The notes under the pieces are model-generated. The model ran no database searches and had not been told where the DNA came from. It saw only the letters and a program-made list of their open reading frames with translations. A program made the position numbers and the translations under genes. A stretch of 64,000 nt of DNA from Brachycybe producta (taxonomy: Eukaryota > Arthropoda > Diplopoda > Playtdesmida > Andrognathidae): assembly GCA_036925085.1 (NCBI GenBank), contig JAUPFP010000060.1, forward strand, positions 307,501-371,500, in the 5' to 3' direction. This document shows positions 22,201 to 31,358 of this stretch, piece by piece; position 1 is the stretch's first letter; every line of letters begins with the position of its first letter.

Positions 22201-22796
22201 CAATCCCTAAGCCAGCAGCAAAGCCTAAGTCACCGTCGCCTTCAAAGACGACACCAGAAGAGGAACAGGAGCGTCAGTTACGTCTCCTTAATAATGGTCT
22301 AGTTTCCTTTTCTAGACGCGGAGGACGACACGCACTCCGATATTTGGGAGTGTTCAACAGTAGACGGGAGATTTCCAATGAACGACCACGACCCAGAAGA
22401 GATGTCCTCTGGACCGCCGTAGTTTTAGAAACGCCAGGATATCCCGCCGTCGTCGCACTTCATGCAAGCGACGAACCAAACATGATTCAACTGATTCACC
22501 CTGGAACCCGGGAGCAATCCCGCACCAGGACTCTGGAGTTAATCGCCGAAACGATGTTGGCCACCCTGATTCCTGATCGGAACCAGGATCGACGATTTCG
22601 TCACCACTCGCCGAGGGCCATCGAGAGGGACTACTCCGCCACCCGGATGTTAGACTTCGTGGAAGCCACCGTACTAGCGACGTTGGAGCGGTCGACTGTC
22701 GTCCCGCTGGAAACACTGGAGCGACTCTACGAGACGACCACGGAAGGAGAGTTCGGGAGGAGGGATCGACGCGGCCACCTATCGCCGGAGCCGTAA
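16197..22796 (+). CDS. pol: Element A Pol: PR, RT, RNase H, integrase, long C-terminal extension
   Basis: Expressed as a Gag-Pol fusion by the frameshift at 16191-16197; there is no good ATG at the start of the frame. Numbering from codon 16227: a linker with repeats (about 120-225); an aspartic protease with DSGAEAS at about 284; RT with YLDD at 736-739 and FNRMPFGLMNAP before it; RNase H with HTDACD near 885; an integrase HHCC finger (HDVPEAGHFG, CHICQ) near 1100-1140; and a catalytic core with WGMDYVG, TDRGPQF and AERTNH. An integrase C-terminal domain follows near 1370-1430. Then come acidic repeats, an AT-hook-like KRKRGRPKK near 1525 and a roughly 650-residue tail without a recognised domain, which is unusual for Gypsy pol. 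All catalytic residues examined are present and the frame is uninterrupted. Confidence 0.93.
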   Translation, partial: LLRAPLAPKVVTPEKEDVNESPKEEESTKPAKVDVTVRQDQITRGSIGLAAVNHAGMPPGLGSLCQHDNREEESTTPKQSCAAVQLEDSPRHKADFGDGIHIRTIHENGSRRNPLQSGASTSFVKTNDAKMSNRAEQIVVSKGATSVNNQAEQCVAKKKVTTPVITQAEQSVAKKKVTTPVKTKEEQVVVSKGATLAKNQAEQVVVSKGATPVKTKAEHGVAKKKVATPVNSAAESSLLCRLKNQCCSKTIQDVWTKLTETVTPRELQVQQQDEQTAPKVRVNFGGRELVMTTDSGAEASVISESLVKEMKLVMDPLPFPPNLTGAGGNPLNIMGQVIVPIRVAEKLVRGKLIVIKGRREALLGNDLGKDLNLCLDMNKKEVYFLEELLPDTLQKNQKAEDFIENLKNKEEEDLQEKLLNKGPAKLRLVQNLVLDPKNVAIVEVNAPDDLQEGSLQFIDSCESTFQQRGVKVSPGIVEGRGKSILQIQIFNPSGEVIHLGARETIAEIEDAITALDVPVGPSIYKIEAQSDEVTVQDYVKFQDSLNVNPNRSREEQMAIRKLLGEFRDIFAFKTSDLKKTNLANHVIDTGENPPVREPLRRTSPAQREIIKTTLRDMLDAGIVSPSKSPYASPVVIVKKKNGQHRFCVDYRKLNAQTKADQYPLPRIDDAFDSLSGATIFATLDLISGYWQFPVEERDREKTAFVCTNGLYEFNRMPFGLMNAPATMQRALDLLLAGHKWETCLVYLDDIVIFAKNFEEFMKRLRDILVLIRNANLSLQPSKCFFGEDEINYLGHKISALGIRPDEEKVQTIQGFPAPKNVTDVRSFLGMTGYYNRFIENYSKIAKPMQALVKKDLDFKWNDDCEVAFDGLKKALCSAPILTLYDPEAEIALHTDACDYQIGVIIYQYAKNEKKPGVLGYYSRKLQGAERNYGTTEKECLAIVYGIEKARPYVFNRKFKIFTDHKALCYLRTAQNLDGRLGKWQMKLQPYDYEVVYKKGKMHVDADCVSHYESNVPANWKQKNGEMEALEDLHIFTVYNDFQWEREQSLDDELLLIKESLQQDRLHPYHKKFAIVDGVLYHMKYEDTVPVLTCTVPRHLRIGILEMLHDVPEAGHFGFTKTMKRIQKRFYWKTMKADVADYVRSCHICQRTKLSHQKVPGLLQPIIVGKPTECWGMDYVGPLPKSTGGVQHILIAVDYATKYCIAKAVARATAQAAIAFVKDKIVNEFGVPQKIITDRGPQFLNNETQAFFKTYAIQHAATTAYHPQADGLAERTNHTVMEVVKRHLDVLQQQADWRKKLGDAVMAYNLVEHNSTKFSPYRLMFGREPRTTLDNMMPRTPIVPPPITDEAEQSDPALDAAKKNIEAAQEVQKRNYDEKHRTIPDYKPGQKVLIRDRVPKPGMAQKLIWPYKEPCLVTKKITDLVYEIEYVTRSGLTMRDTVNVQQMRPYFKANDLRAPQTNLPDDIEETTSAKEESDADEELINEADDNLPVENTPEVHREEEEEVIPDASQETHPETSEKEEEEVPEIPLEPPKRKRGRPKKTAPKEPVQLDSRVQTRGGEKKNYAKANLPPRWAKFGVKTAKLDPESQGEISNDAEIRICRLAQRRLVGEIERRAKEEKPEVVNSSASSDPEIRLGNPVEPRGDAAAILDATFEFVSIEDGREAKVSRFSSVSRSEKFNFKKKMPRSFGGKSSSSEGSFNFTALFGEGHDDDEMEIEDAALKPGAAITAEKPLGSNASTSSQDKNDSGNSLKKRKSPESEDELVNRFVPLMRSPPPQLGDPEPDIYMGPARDPRQQFPRPPEEMDTPPGSDAEGGVPAELYSSNRRGRTRGERNADKRAMKEWIAKQNEECVKRGQKPIEVPEVGTVLPTTRKPVRDASPANSWATVDEPTVRGYRPELTRKLVLPGPISVPAPPREVSSTSLPPIVPFRPQSTVTVVREGNKRREVHFDRQSPPRERQREMRRPKGQGSAARRKARRDEQFQGCRGHPAIPTAVPSQGAIPKPAAKPKSPSPSKTTPEEEQERQLRLLNNGLVSFSRRGGRHALRYLGVFNSRREISNERPRPRRDVLWTAVVLETPGYPAVVALHASDEPNMIQLIHPGTREQSRTRTLELIAETMLATLIPDRNQDRRFRHHSPRAIERDYSATRMLDFVEATVLATLERSTVVPLETLERLYETTTEGEFGRRDRRGHLSPEP
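16597..16893 (+). repeat. Coding tandem repeats between gag and protease
   Basis: Six repeats of 16-17 codons in the pol linker begin with AEQ or a variant. They are of two types: VVVSKGATPVK (neutral) and VAKKKVTTPV (lysine-rich), in the order neutral, K-rich, K-rich, neutral, neutral, K-rich. The function is unknown; the K-rich units could bind nucleic acid. Confidence 0.8.
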
Positions 22797-23080
22797 AGGA
22801 GGATGTCCACAAGGAGCAGTCATCGCCGGACCAGTTGGCGCGATGATTAGATTGTAATTTCCTAGTCAATATGTAATCAATTTATTTTTCTAGAGAATGT
22901 GTATTGCTGTAATAATCGAATATTATTCAAATAATTATTTATATTATTTTTCGAAACGTTTTGTTTTTGTTAAATACCTGTGATACCCCTGGGTTCTTAT
23001 CAATTTAGATCCAGTCGGGGGGAGGGGGATTTTAGAAATTGTCTTGGAAAGTAGGGTACTTTCCGCTTAGTCGGGGGGAG
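22797..23080 (+). other. Element A 3' untranslated region with two polypurine tracts
   Basis: AT-rich sequence after the pol stop. The motif AGTCGGGGGGAG occurs at about 23012-23023 and again at 23069-23080, directly against the 3' LTR. The second is the polypurine tract expected to prime plus-strand DNA. The first is an upstream copy, followed by GGGG, about 57 bp away. Confidence 0.7.
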
Positions 23081-24001
23081 TGAGACGTTTGGGCCCGCCG
23101 CTTATTTCCGCTCTTTAGCGTTTGCGTTTTTTTTGGGGTTAACGTCACCCTGTACTTTATTTAGCTTCTGGGCCACTCGGTACTTTTGGTACCAAGTGAC
23201 CCAGATATCATATGTGATGAGATAATCATCTGACCTTTTCGTTCCCCCCTCATGTTATTCGTCTAAAGTTTGATTTTGTTTTGGTTTCTTCTGTTGTCAC
23301 CTATGTGTGACAACAGGAGATGAATCATGGTTTTGGACAAGTGGATCAATCTTTTGATTGGTCCATTTGGTCCAAAATATTGTTTTAACCAATTGTGAAT
23401 ATGGCCCTGAGAATCCGACTTATGGATTCTCAGGGTATATAAAGAGTTACATTTGTAATGTCAAAGGACGCTTTTTAAACTTCTGATTTATATACCGAAC
23501 CTATGGCCGATTTTGGCCCGGTTCTTTTCTTGTAATATTTTTTCTAAGTTATATTTTTATGTGTGTGCAAAACCAGTGCGCCAACTTTGTTTATCTTCGA
23601 AATAAACAGATTTTTATATTTAAACCAAGCCAGTGGTGTTTTATTCATCGAAACTTAAATTCCGCGATTGGGAATTCATCATTTGCAGGTCTTCACCTAT
23701 TTGGATACATCAAAAGGGACCCAACAGGTGTAAACCTGCAACGCACCAGTGAGTATATTTTTACACGATTCTTAGGGCAGATTTACGGACGAAAGTCCGA
23801 GAGATACAGAGATTAAAGATCCTCAAGACTGTGAAGTCTTTTGCCAGAGACTAGTGAGGACATAAAATAGACGTTATATTGGTCTAGTCCTCCCGGGCCA
23901 GTAGAATTAGTGGCCTAGCCAACCACTATCAATACGAGTGTAAACTCGCTCGTATTAACCAAAAAAGAGCAGATTCTACTAGCGGAAAAAGGTCCGTCAC
24001 A
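23081..24001 (+). repeat. Element A 3' LTR
   Basis: 921 bp, at a constant offset of 9438 from the 5' LTR. No difference was seen on reading. It is followed by the CTTT target duplication (24002-24005). Confidence 0.92.
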
Positions 24002-24005
24002 CTTT

Positions 24006-24422
24006 GAATTCTGGATATTGTTACTGATCCTGACATCTGGTGGTGGTTTTTAGCGCACTGCTTTTTAAGAAAGTGACTTTTTTACAATGGAAATCCTATT
24101 AAGAAAGTAAGGTAGCAGGACAAATTCTGATATCGAAACATAAATTCTGGATATCGAAAATGAAATTTTTGATATCGGAATTGAGTGGATATGTACGCTG
24201 TTTTATTTTTTATCTTTGCATTTTGAACACTGATGAGTAAACTGAATTTTGGATATCCAACAATGAAATATTGATATCAAAAGTGGAATTTTAGATATCG
24301 GCACACGTCCTGACATTTGGTGTTTACATTTCACTTACGACTTTTTAGAAGAGTGTCTTTACTTACAATAGAAATCTTATGAAGATGGAGCAGTAGCCAG
24401 ATAGCAGCACAATTTGTGGTGT
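24006..24422. repeat. Degenerate tandem repeat, period about 280 bp
   Basis: CCTGACATCTGGTG at 24029 recurs as CCTGACATTTGGTG at 24309, each followed by similar text (ACAATRGAAATCYTAT and a GGTAGCAG or GTAGCCAG block). Between them a short motif of the type AATTYTGGATATCG occurs about six times, and also just left of element A at 13620-13638. Element A therefore inserted into this repeat. Confidence 0.6.
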
Positions 24423-24497
24423 TGATACGTTTTGGGCCCCCCTCTTTCGTACCCTTTAAAAAAAGCAGATTCTATCAGTGAAAAAAGGTCCATCACA
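24423..24497 (+). repeat. 75-bp remnant of an LTR (both ends, no middle)
   Basis: It starts TGATACGTTTTGGGCCC and ends AGGTCCATCACA, the two ends of the A/B LTR family, with about 850 bp of interior deleted. The next bases ATATAT match the spacer that follows the 5' LTR in element A (14564-14569), so this remnant may be the 5' LTR of an older element. Confidence 0.65.
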
Positions 24498-24503
24498 ATA
24501 TAT

Positions 24504-25446
24504 TGAGACGTTTTGGGGCCCGCCGCTATTTTCTTAATTTAGTGCCGTTTTGTTTTGGGTTTCTTTAATTTTGTAGGCACCATGTATTTTGTAGCTTCTG
24601 GGCCACTCGGTACTAATAGGTACCGATTGACCCAGATTCTATTCTTAGCTTGACCTTATCGTTCTCCCCTCTTTACCATTGTATTATCCTTCCACATGAG
24701 TGGATTCTTATCATTTTAATTTGAAGTTGTTTACGTTTTTCCCCCCTTTTAATTAAAAGGGTGACTCATCTCTAATATTTTGGTGACCACTGGTCAATCG
24801 TTTTTGATTGGCCAGTTTGGTTTTTACTTTTGTTTTTGCCCAATCAGGGGATACTGAGAAAGTGTTCTCAGTATCCTCTTTTTGGGTATAAAAGGCCATG
24901 TTTTTGTATGTAAGTTAGTGAGCTCTTAAATAACGAACCTATGCCCAATTCTGGCTAGGTTTTTAGATACTATTTTGAAAGTTATTATTTTTATGTGTTT
25001 TGCAATTAATTCCAGTTCTATTTCGTTTATGGCTGATACTTTTATCTACGAAATAAACGATATTCTATTTAACTAAACCAGTGGTGTTTTATCGACTTAA
25101 ACTTTAAATTCCGCGATTGTGAACTTCATCATTTTGCAGGCCTTCACCTTTCTTGGATACTTCAAGGTCCCAACAGGTGCAAACCTGCAACGCATGAGTA
25201 AGTATATTTTACACAATTCTTAGGGCAGATTTACGGACGAAAGTCCGAGAGATACAGAGATTAAAGATCCTCAAGACTGAAGTCTTTTGCCAGAGACTAG
25301 TGAGGACACAAAATAGACGTTATATTGGTCTAGTCCTCCCGGGCTAGTAGAATTAGTGACCTAGCCACTCACTATCAATACGAGTGAAAACTCGCTCGTA
25401 TTAACCTAAAAGAGCAGATTCTACTAGTGGAAAAAGGTCCGTCACC
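24504..25446 (+). repeat. LTR of element B
   Basis: A 943-bp LTR of the A family (TGAGACGTTTTGGGGCCC to GGTCCGTCACC). A palindrome GGATACTGAGAA / TTCTCAGTATCC (24849-24860, 24865-24876) lies ten bases before TATAAAA (24887-24893); its sequence differs from that of A but the pairing is perfect. ATAT lies on both sides (24500-24503, 25447-25450), so it could be a solo LTR inserted in the spacer of the older element at 24423. In the simplest reading it is the 5' LTR of the gag that follows. Confidence 0.75.
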
Positions 25447-25980
25447 ATATGGTGGAGGTGCGGGGTAGTTTATGAAACTTGCCCTTGAAGAGCGTGTTGA
25501 AAAACACGAAGCAGTATCATATTTCAATTGTGTAAACAATTTTTGAAACAAAATTTTCGAAACATTTTATATTATTGTCACAATATACGATAAACAATGA
25601 TGAAAAGCAACAGAATAACCGCAAGGTTTTCCCAGCAACTAAAAAAGAAACATCGACTTGTACACCTCGCCAAAACAAGCAGAAGCTCGGGACCGACGTG
25701 AAGAATGCCACCTTGCTGAAAAGAAGCGACTCCAGGAGGAAGAGAAGTGTGCCAAAGAAGAGGAGTGCCAAGCCGACACCCAACTCAAGATGGAAGCAGC
25801 ATCATCTGAAGCCTCTCAACAAAACAATGCACAGAAGGTGGTCGACCGGTTTGCCGAGCTCATGAAGGATGCAGCTCCTGAGAGCTGTGAGGAATTGGTG
25901 AGATGGCTATGTGGAGAAACAACACCACACCGTTTTGAACACACACATGAGAGAAATCTCAAAAATCGAAGCAAATTATA

Positions 25981-27165
25981 CACTGGTCTACAAAATTTGA
26001 CTTTGTGAAAACTTCTGAGGATTTATTAGCGTTTACTTAATTTTGGGTTGCTGAACACAAATATGCAATCCATTTTTCTCTATCACATCAGGTTTCGCCA
26101 AAATTTCAGTTTGAAAATAAAACAAATATAGACTAAAATTGAAACAACAATATATTTTATACACGAAAAAAAAGTTACTCCAAGCAGTGCAAACTGTTCA
26201 AATTTGTAATAAACATTACGAACGACACAAATACTGTAAAAATGTTCCTAATTAGCATGCTTTAAACGGTTTTCTCAGAGATTTTCTATGATGGTGTACT
26301 GCCGTATTGCTACACTTTAAGGACCAGCAGTAGTCTGCCATCATGCTGACGTCCTATCTGCCTTGATACCTCTTCTCCATGCTGGTGATGTCCAGGTGGA
26401 ACCTTTCACCCTGTTCCTCGCTATAGGCTCCGAGATTCGTAGGAAAATAATCCACATGTGAGTCTAAACAGTGCAGCTTTATACTCATTTGGCATCCTAG
26501 AGCCTGAAAGTTTCTGATCATCTGTCTAACAAGATTTTCATAATCGTCTGACTTGTGGTTTCCCAGAAAGTTATGCACAACTTCAACAAAAAAATTCCAA
26601 GCTATAAGTTCAACTGATGCCATCCGAGAGGAAAATTCTCCGTCTTTTATTAGCTGTCAAATTTGAGGGCCTATGAAAATGCCCTCTTTCAACTTTGCCT
26701 CGCTAATTTCTGGAAATTTCTCGGCAAGGTACTGAAATGCAGCAACGTTTCTATCCAAATTCTTTACAAACATTTTCATTAGGCCTAACTTAATGTGTAA
26801 TGGAGGTAACAAAACTTGTTGGGCATCGACTAACGGCACTGCTTTCATGCTGTGTCTTCCTGGCGTAAATTGATCTTGCCCAACGCAACGCAAATGATTA
26901 ACAAATGACTTAAGCACTCAGGTGAGTTATAGATTTATTTGGGCTGCATCTGGGGAGGGGCACAGAAGCAGATTAGCATCACTGCCAGACTGGACAGGTC
27001 AGGACTGGCACAATAAATTGTCATCACAGTGACAATACAATTTTGCAAATATCTCAAGAACCTGATGTGATACAGATGTGTCTAATATACCAAAATTCAT
27101 CATTTTTAGAGTACTTTTAGAAAAACATAACCATACGTCAGATGCAAAAACACTGTAAACCAGTG
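25981..27165 (-). mobile_element. CACTA-like DNA transposon inserted in B gag
   Basis: This 1185-bp block splits the B gag. It begins CACTGGTCTACA and ends TGTAAACCAGTG, inverted repeats of about 12 bp with one mismatch. Flanks are TTATA on the left and TTACT on the right; a 2-3-bp duplication (TA or TTA) is possible but cannot be fixed. CACTR termini with short duplications are typical of the EnSpm/CACTA group. Coding remnants lie on the minus strand. The assignment rests on ends only, since no transposase catalytic core is present in the block. Confidence 0.6.
26354..26917 (-). pseudogene. Transposon-borne protein fragment (unknown function)
   Basis: Two adjacent minus-strand open frames. 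26917-26657 reads VDAQQVLLPPLHIKLGLM near its middle. 26623-26354 contains LHCLDSHVDYFPTNLGAYS followed by EEQGERFHLDI and MEKRYQGR. They look like one protein broken by a frameshift near 26640. The DYFP-x-N-x-GA ... GERFH-x-DI pattern is, to my recollection, shared by a widespread family of uncharacterised proteins in invertebrate genomes, many of them repeated. The function is unknown and no catalytic motif is obvious. The N-terminal half ends in LPPLHIKLGL, which may be part of the same domain. Confidence 0.55.
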
Positions 27166-28202
27166 TTACTGACAGACTCTGGGTGCAAGCTCAGGCCAGA
27201 AGCTCCTGAATAGACTCCGAACCTGGGGGATTCTGAGAAGAGTTCACTTCATCCACTCCAGGGTTTTCCGAAGTATACTGGATCTGAAAACATCTTTACA
27301 TGAAAGAGTTCGAAGATATTGCAATTGCGCACCAGTGGAACTCCCTGCAGCCATGCAGTCACTTTACTGGTCTCCTTCGAAAGCGAGCAATCAAACAGCT
27401 TGCTCGTTTTCGATTGGAATATGGCAAAATCAATTGGCCTATGATGCGTAATGGAATCATAAATGAATTTCTGTTACCTGACCAGAAAGTACGAATGAAA
27501 AATGAGCTGTCCGCAAGGATCCAAAAGGATAATAAAACTTTTAAGGTCTATGCAGAAGAGTACGCCGAGATGTATTGAAGGATTCATCCGAATGATGATG
27601 ACTTTTTGCTGATTTCAAGTTTGAGGAAGAGTCTGCCACCGTCTTTAAAGCAGTACCTGTTTGGCGCACAGAAGGACAACGTTTACGACTTTGTGATGTT
27701 TGTCGCCCACTCGGAGGGAGAGCTGATTGAGGACAAGATGTTGGTATACAAGACGACTACTGGTAACCAGACAGCCCAGCAACAGAAAACTCAACAACCG
27801 AAGCAGCAAAAGCAACAACAACAGATGAAGCAGCAGATATGGACAAGCAAGAATGCGGCCACATCTGAAAAAATGCAGGACACAAAGACAAATCAAGGTG
27901 GTGGATCAAGACCCCAAAGAAGATCTACTGGACCACTCATCTGTTACTAGTATCAGAAGCCTGGACACCGAGCGTTCCAGTGTCCTAAAGAACCGAAACC
28001 AAAGAAGGAAGAGAACAAGATGACTCCAACAACTCCAGTCAATAGAGTTGATGAACCGCCGGAAACGATGCCGAAAACCATCTGTGCTGACGAAATGAAT
28101 GTTCTACCGAATGGAATGTAGATGGTACCAGTATTAATTTATAATCAAACCGATTATCTCCATTTTGACAACCACCAGAAGGCTTTAAACTACTAAGGAC
28201 AC

Positions 28203-28987
28203 TGTAACGACCCGACTGGTCCATCACAATACCACGGGCAGATTTAGTATGGTCAAAAAGAACTTTACCAAAACTTACCCGGCACCAGACTCCAAACGGG
28301 GACGGGATCGTACCCGTAGCCGCCTCTGCACGGTGAACAATGGGAAACGTCGACTCCCGGAGTCTCCCTCGCCGGACACGACGGTCGATCCGCCGCCACG
28401 ACGAGAATATCGCGGTGGGAGAGGTCCCACCACGAGCCGACGTAAGTACCAGCCGATAGAAGCCGGAAACGGACGGTGGAATCCCCACAGAATTCCCACC
28501 CACCCCGCGGTACTCTCCAATAAATCACACAACACAGTTTGTAAGATAAAATAATAAATGATGTTTATTTACTTACAGTAAACAGTATGATAGCAGTGGT
28601 TATAATGTATTCACACAACTTGGCTGGTGCCATCCACCAGCCAAGTCCCCATGAAAAACAACACAAAGGCAAACAAAGAAGAATAAAACCAAACAAAGAA
28701 CAATGGAGGCCACCCTGGCCTCCAGCATCACGATCTTATCAAGTCAATTGCCTCCAACACACTGCCCAGATTCAATGGCTGACCAAGGCAAAGAAACCTC
28801 CAGGCAAGTCCACCTGGAGGGGAAAGTGGTCACTTCTGACCTCTCACCCATTGACTTCAAAGGTGAGAGGTCTGCTGGCACCAAAATGGCGTCCGACCCA
28901 ACAGCCTACTATATGCTGCCAGGCAGATCACCATAGGGAGTTCGTCTGATCAATCAAAAATTTGATTGAGCAGACCAGGTTGACACA
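28203..28987 (-). repeat. Element E 3' LTR
   Basis: 785 bp, minus-strand ends TGTGTCAACC and CGGGTCGTTACA. Corresponds along its length to the LTRs of G. It contains hairpins at 28944-28955 with 28964-28975 (11 of 12 pairs) and 28618-28629 with 28635-28646 (12 of 12), at the same places as in G but with different sequence. Confidence 0.85.
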
Positions 28988-29064
28988 ATCCTCTCAACTT
29001 CCCTGTTCTGTCCCGGGAACAGGTAGGTCGAGCCAGCACGGATTGCTCCCTCAAACCTGACCAC

Positions 29065-31358
29065 TTAGGGTCCAGACGGCTTCCCTGGTGGTGGAGCGCG
29101 AGTGGAGCCCATCCACTCCACTGCCCACCGGTGTGCCCACCACGAGCACACCTGGGTGTTATGCCACTCAAGTCCAGGATCGAAGACCGACCCCCTAAGA
29201 CGGTTTTCCTCCAAGATTCGCAATTTCTCGAAAATAATCTCTTGGAGCTGCGGGTGCCTTCTCAGCACCCGGCTCGTTAGAAGGTCTACCAGGGCGATCA
29301 CGGGCATGATCGTAGCCCCTGGTAGTGGCTCAGAAACCATCTGACCAGCCATACCTTCTAGGTCGCATCCCAACAAGCGTCGGATCAATGGGGCTGCACG
29401 CCGAGATAAACATCCCATCTCGGCATCTAGTCCCATCACATCCACAAAACTATACGCTTGTCGGACCAGGTACACGACCACTACTACCGGTATACCCTCA
29501 CAACTGAACGCCACCACATGGTTCATGTTGTAAGGTGGTAGCTTCGCCACCCACGGCTCTGGCAGTGGCTCTGCCAGACGATAATAGCCATGATATTGGT
29601 AACCACCCATTCCCGGCTGGTCCTGCCACAGACACAGTCGGTTATTCAGATACACCTCTGCATCTGAATACGGGGGCATCGCACCAATACACCGTCCCTT
29701 AGGCACAAGCCCAGGAGAGGTTGATGTTTTCGGTCCTAGGGTATCAGATACCCCACCGCTGCGGCCCGGAAAGAAGGGTGTACCCCCACTGGGGGTCACG
29801 GGATCACGTTTTGGCGGAACAATAACTCCATCCAACATGGTTCCTTCGCCCATCGGTAAGGGCGTAGTCACCTGATGGAGGGTTCCAACCGATCGAACTC
29901 GCAAGCTCGATACCGCATCCACCTTCGGGGAGGATGGAGGCATGCGGACCACAATGTCACGCATAATCCTACCATCCATCCGTGCCGCCTCTACAGGACG
30001 GGTATGGATCGGCTGATTCCCGGCCAGCATGCTCGACTTAGCATGCCAGGACTCCTCCTTCTCCGCCACAACGCTTCCATTTTGAGCTCCCTGGCACTTA
30101 CTCATGGAAGGTGTCGGACACCCCTTCTCTCACACTTGGACTTCATACTGTCCATCATCAAAGAGGGAGGTTTACTGTGCGTTGAGCCTGACTTAACCGC
30201 ACTCAATGACTTACCGGGCCGGTCAGGCTTAGGCGGGTGGTCAGCCCCCTTAGCCATCTCGGACTTCTTCTCCGAAGGTTTTCCGGCCGGAGCCGTACTT
30301 CGCTTCGGTGAAACACCCTTAGCCGAAATGGCGGCCGAGAAAGGCAGTCCGCAGACAAACCATTCCCGCCCGTCCCGAAGGAGAACAGTTCCCTTCGGTG
30401 TAAGAGTCGGCAGACTCTTACCACCAGCAGTTTTGTCCACCACACCATGGGCTGGTGCCCTGGTGGACTGCATTGCCTCCCTCCTGGCAATTTGCTGCTG
30501 GCCTGCCTGGAGGATTCGAACTCGATCCTCCCGGCTTTTCGGTTTGCAAGGCGGGAAGGCCTGTCCCTGCTCGTAGGGCCGGGCCTTCTTCCCTCTGAAG
30601 TGATCGGCCACTGGTGGGGTGTGATGGCGGGACAATTTCTGTCCCTTACCACCACCACCACTTGCAGATTTACCCGTTTTACCGGGAGCAGATACTGGAG
30701 GCTGCTTCGCCTTCTTCTCCACTCGCCGGTCCCTTCCATCAGGGTGGGCGAGAGCTACAGCTGGAAGACCCACCGCCGGAGTAAGCATACTCATGGCAGG
30801 CATATGGGCTTTCAGCTGGGCCTTCATTTTGGCAGCCATCCGTGCTTCATGGCAGTCCTTCCTCGCTCGCACGGCCGGAATCTCCTGCAGGAGAACACCA
30901 TGGGTTCCCGCCACTGACGGTCTACTCACGGCGGTCGCACCATGCCCGTCAGACTCCAAAGAATCCTCTGTAGCATGGTGACGACTCCGCCACTGCTGCC
31001 TTTTTCCACTACGACCATTGAAAGTCGGACAATCATGGTCATCACCATGATCCACGGCTTTCAAACGGAAGCAACCGCTCTTTTTCGGGTTCTTGCCGTC
31101 CAAATTCCGCTGACCCTGGGCCTCCCCAAGCGACACGGTACTCAGACGGTTCGAACCCGTCGGAAGAGCGCCTTCCAATCCAGCAGAACCCCCATGGCAA
31201 CATCCATGACGGTTCCACCACTCCCACCATGTGTCCATACGGTCCAAGACAGAATGGCACATAGCGACACAGGCATCTACGGTAGCCGGTCGATTCTTCT
31301 CCACTGTTGGAGCGGTCTCCGACCGTGGTTGGGTGGCTAAATCTCCAGCCGCCACAAC
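29065..31358 (-). pseudogene. Element E third ORF, broken
   Basis: Read from 31358 down. Intron-derived sequence (about 31355-31060, WWEWWNRHGCC and a PTFNG repeat remnant) is fused by deletion to a QWRSRHH segment of the exon. A lysine-rich, low-complexity region follows (QPPVSAPGKTGK, SGGGGKGQK), then a frameshift near 30105. The conserved C-terminal domain runs to 29065 (LPPYSDAEVYLNNRLCLW, YHGYYRLAEPLPEPW, LLGCDLEGMAGQ, WHNTQVCSWW). The ORF matches that of G closely. The splice donor and acceptor seen in G are both deleted here. Confidence 0.82.

Larger units (their letters stand above)
13643..24001 (+). mobile_element. Element A: full-length Ty3/Gypsy LTR retrotransposon
   Basis: A 10,359-bp element bounded by 921-bp LTRs (13643-14563 and 23081-24001) beginning TGAGACG and ending GTCACA. 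The target duplication is CTTT (13639-13642 and 24002-24005). Order is LTR, primer-binding site, gag, PR-RT-RNase H-IN, long C-terminal extension, polypurine tract, LTR. Integrase lies after RNase H, which places it in Ty3/Gypsy rather than Copia. The two LTRs showed no difference on reading, and both main frames are open, so this is a recent and possibly active insertion. Relatives here are B (24504-28202) and the old LTR at 11930-12320. Confidence 0.93.
25597..28196 (+). pseudogene. Element B gag, broken
   Basis: Homologous along its length to the gag of A: the charged N-terminal arm (about 25600-25970), the capsid (27200-27740, with EFEDIAIAHQWNSLQ) and a zinc-knuckle region (about 27943-27985). 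It is disrupted by an early frameshift near 25640, by the transposon at 25981-27165, by a stop at 27576-27578 in the capsid and by a TAG replacing the residue after the first zinc-knuckle tyrosine (27947). The gag end keeps TTTAAACTACTAAGG (28184 on), i.e. the slippery heptamer. Nothing of B pol follows, because element E starts at 28203. Confidence 0.88.

Noticed and set aside
22354-22869. 171-codon minus-strand open frame at the end of A pol
   Set aside because: Antisense shadow of the pol tail, no recognisable domain.
30203-30739. Alternative minus-strand open frame in the E third ORF
   Set aside because: Out of frame with the basic region homologous to G; no conservation of this reading.
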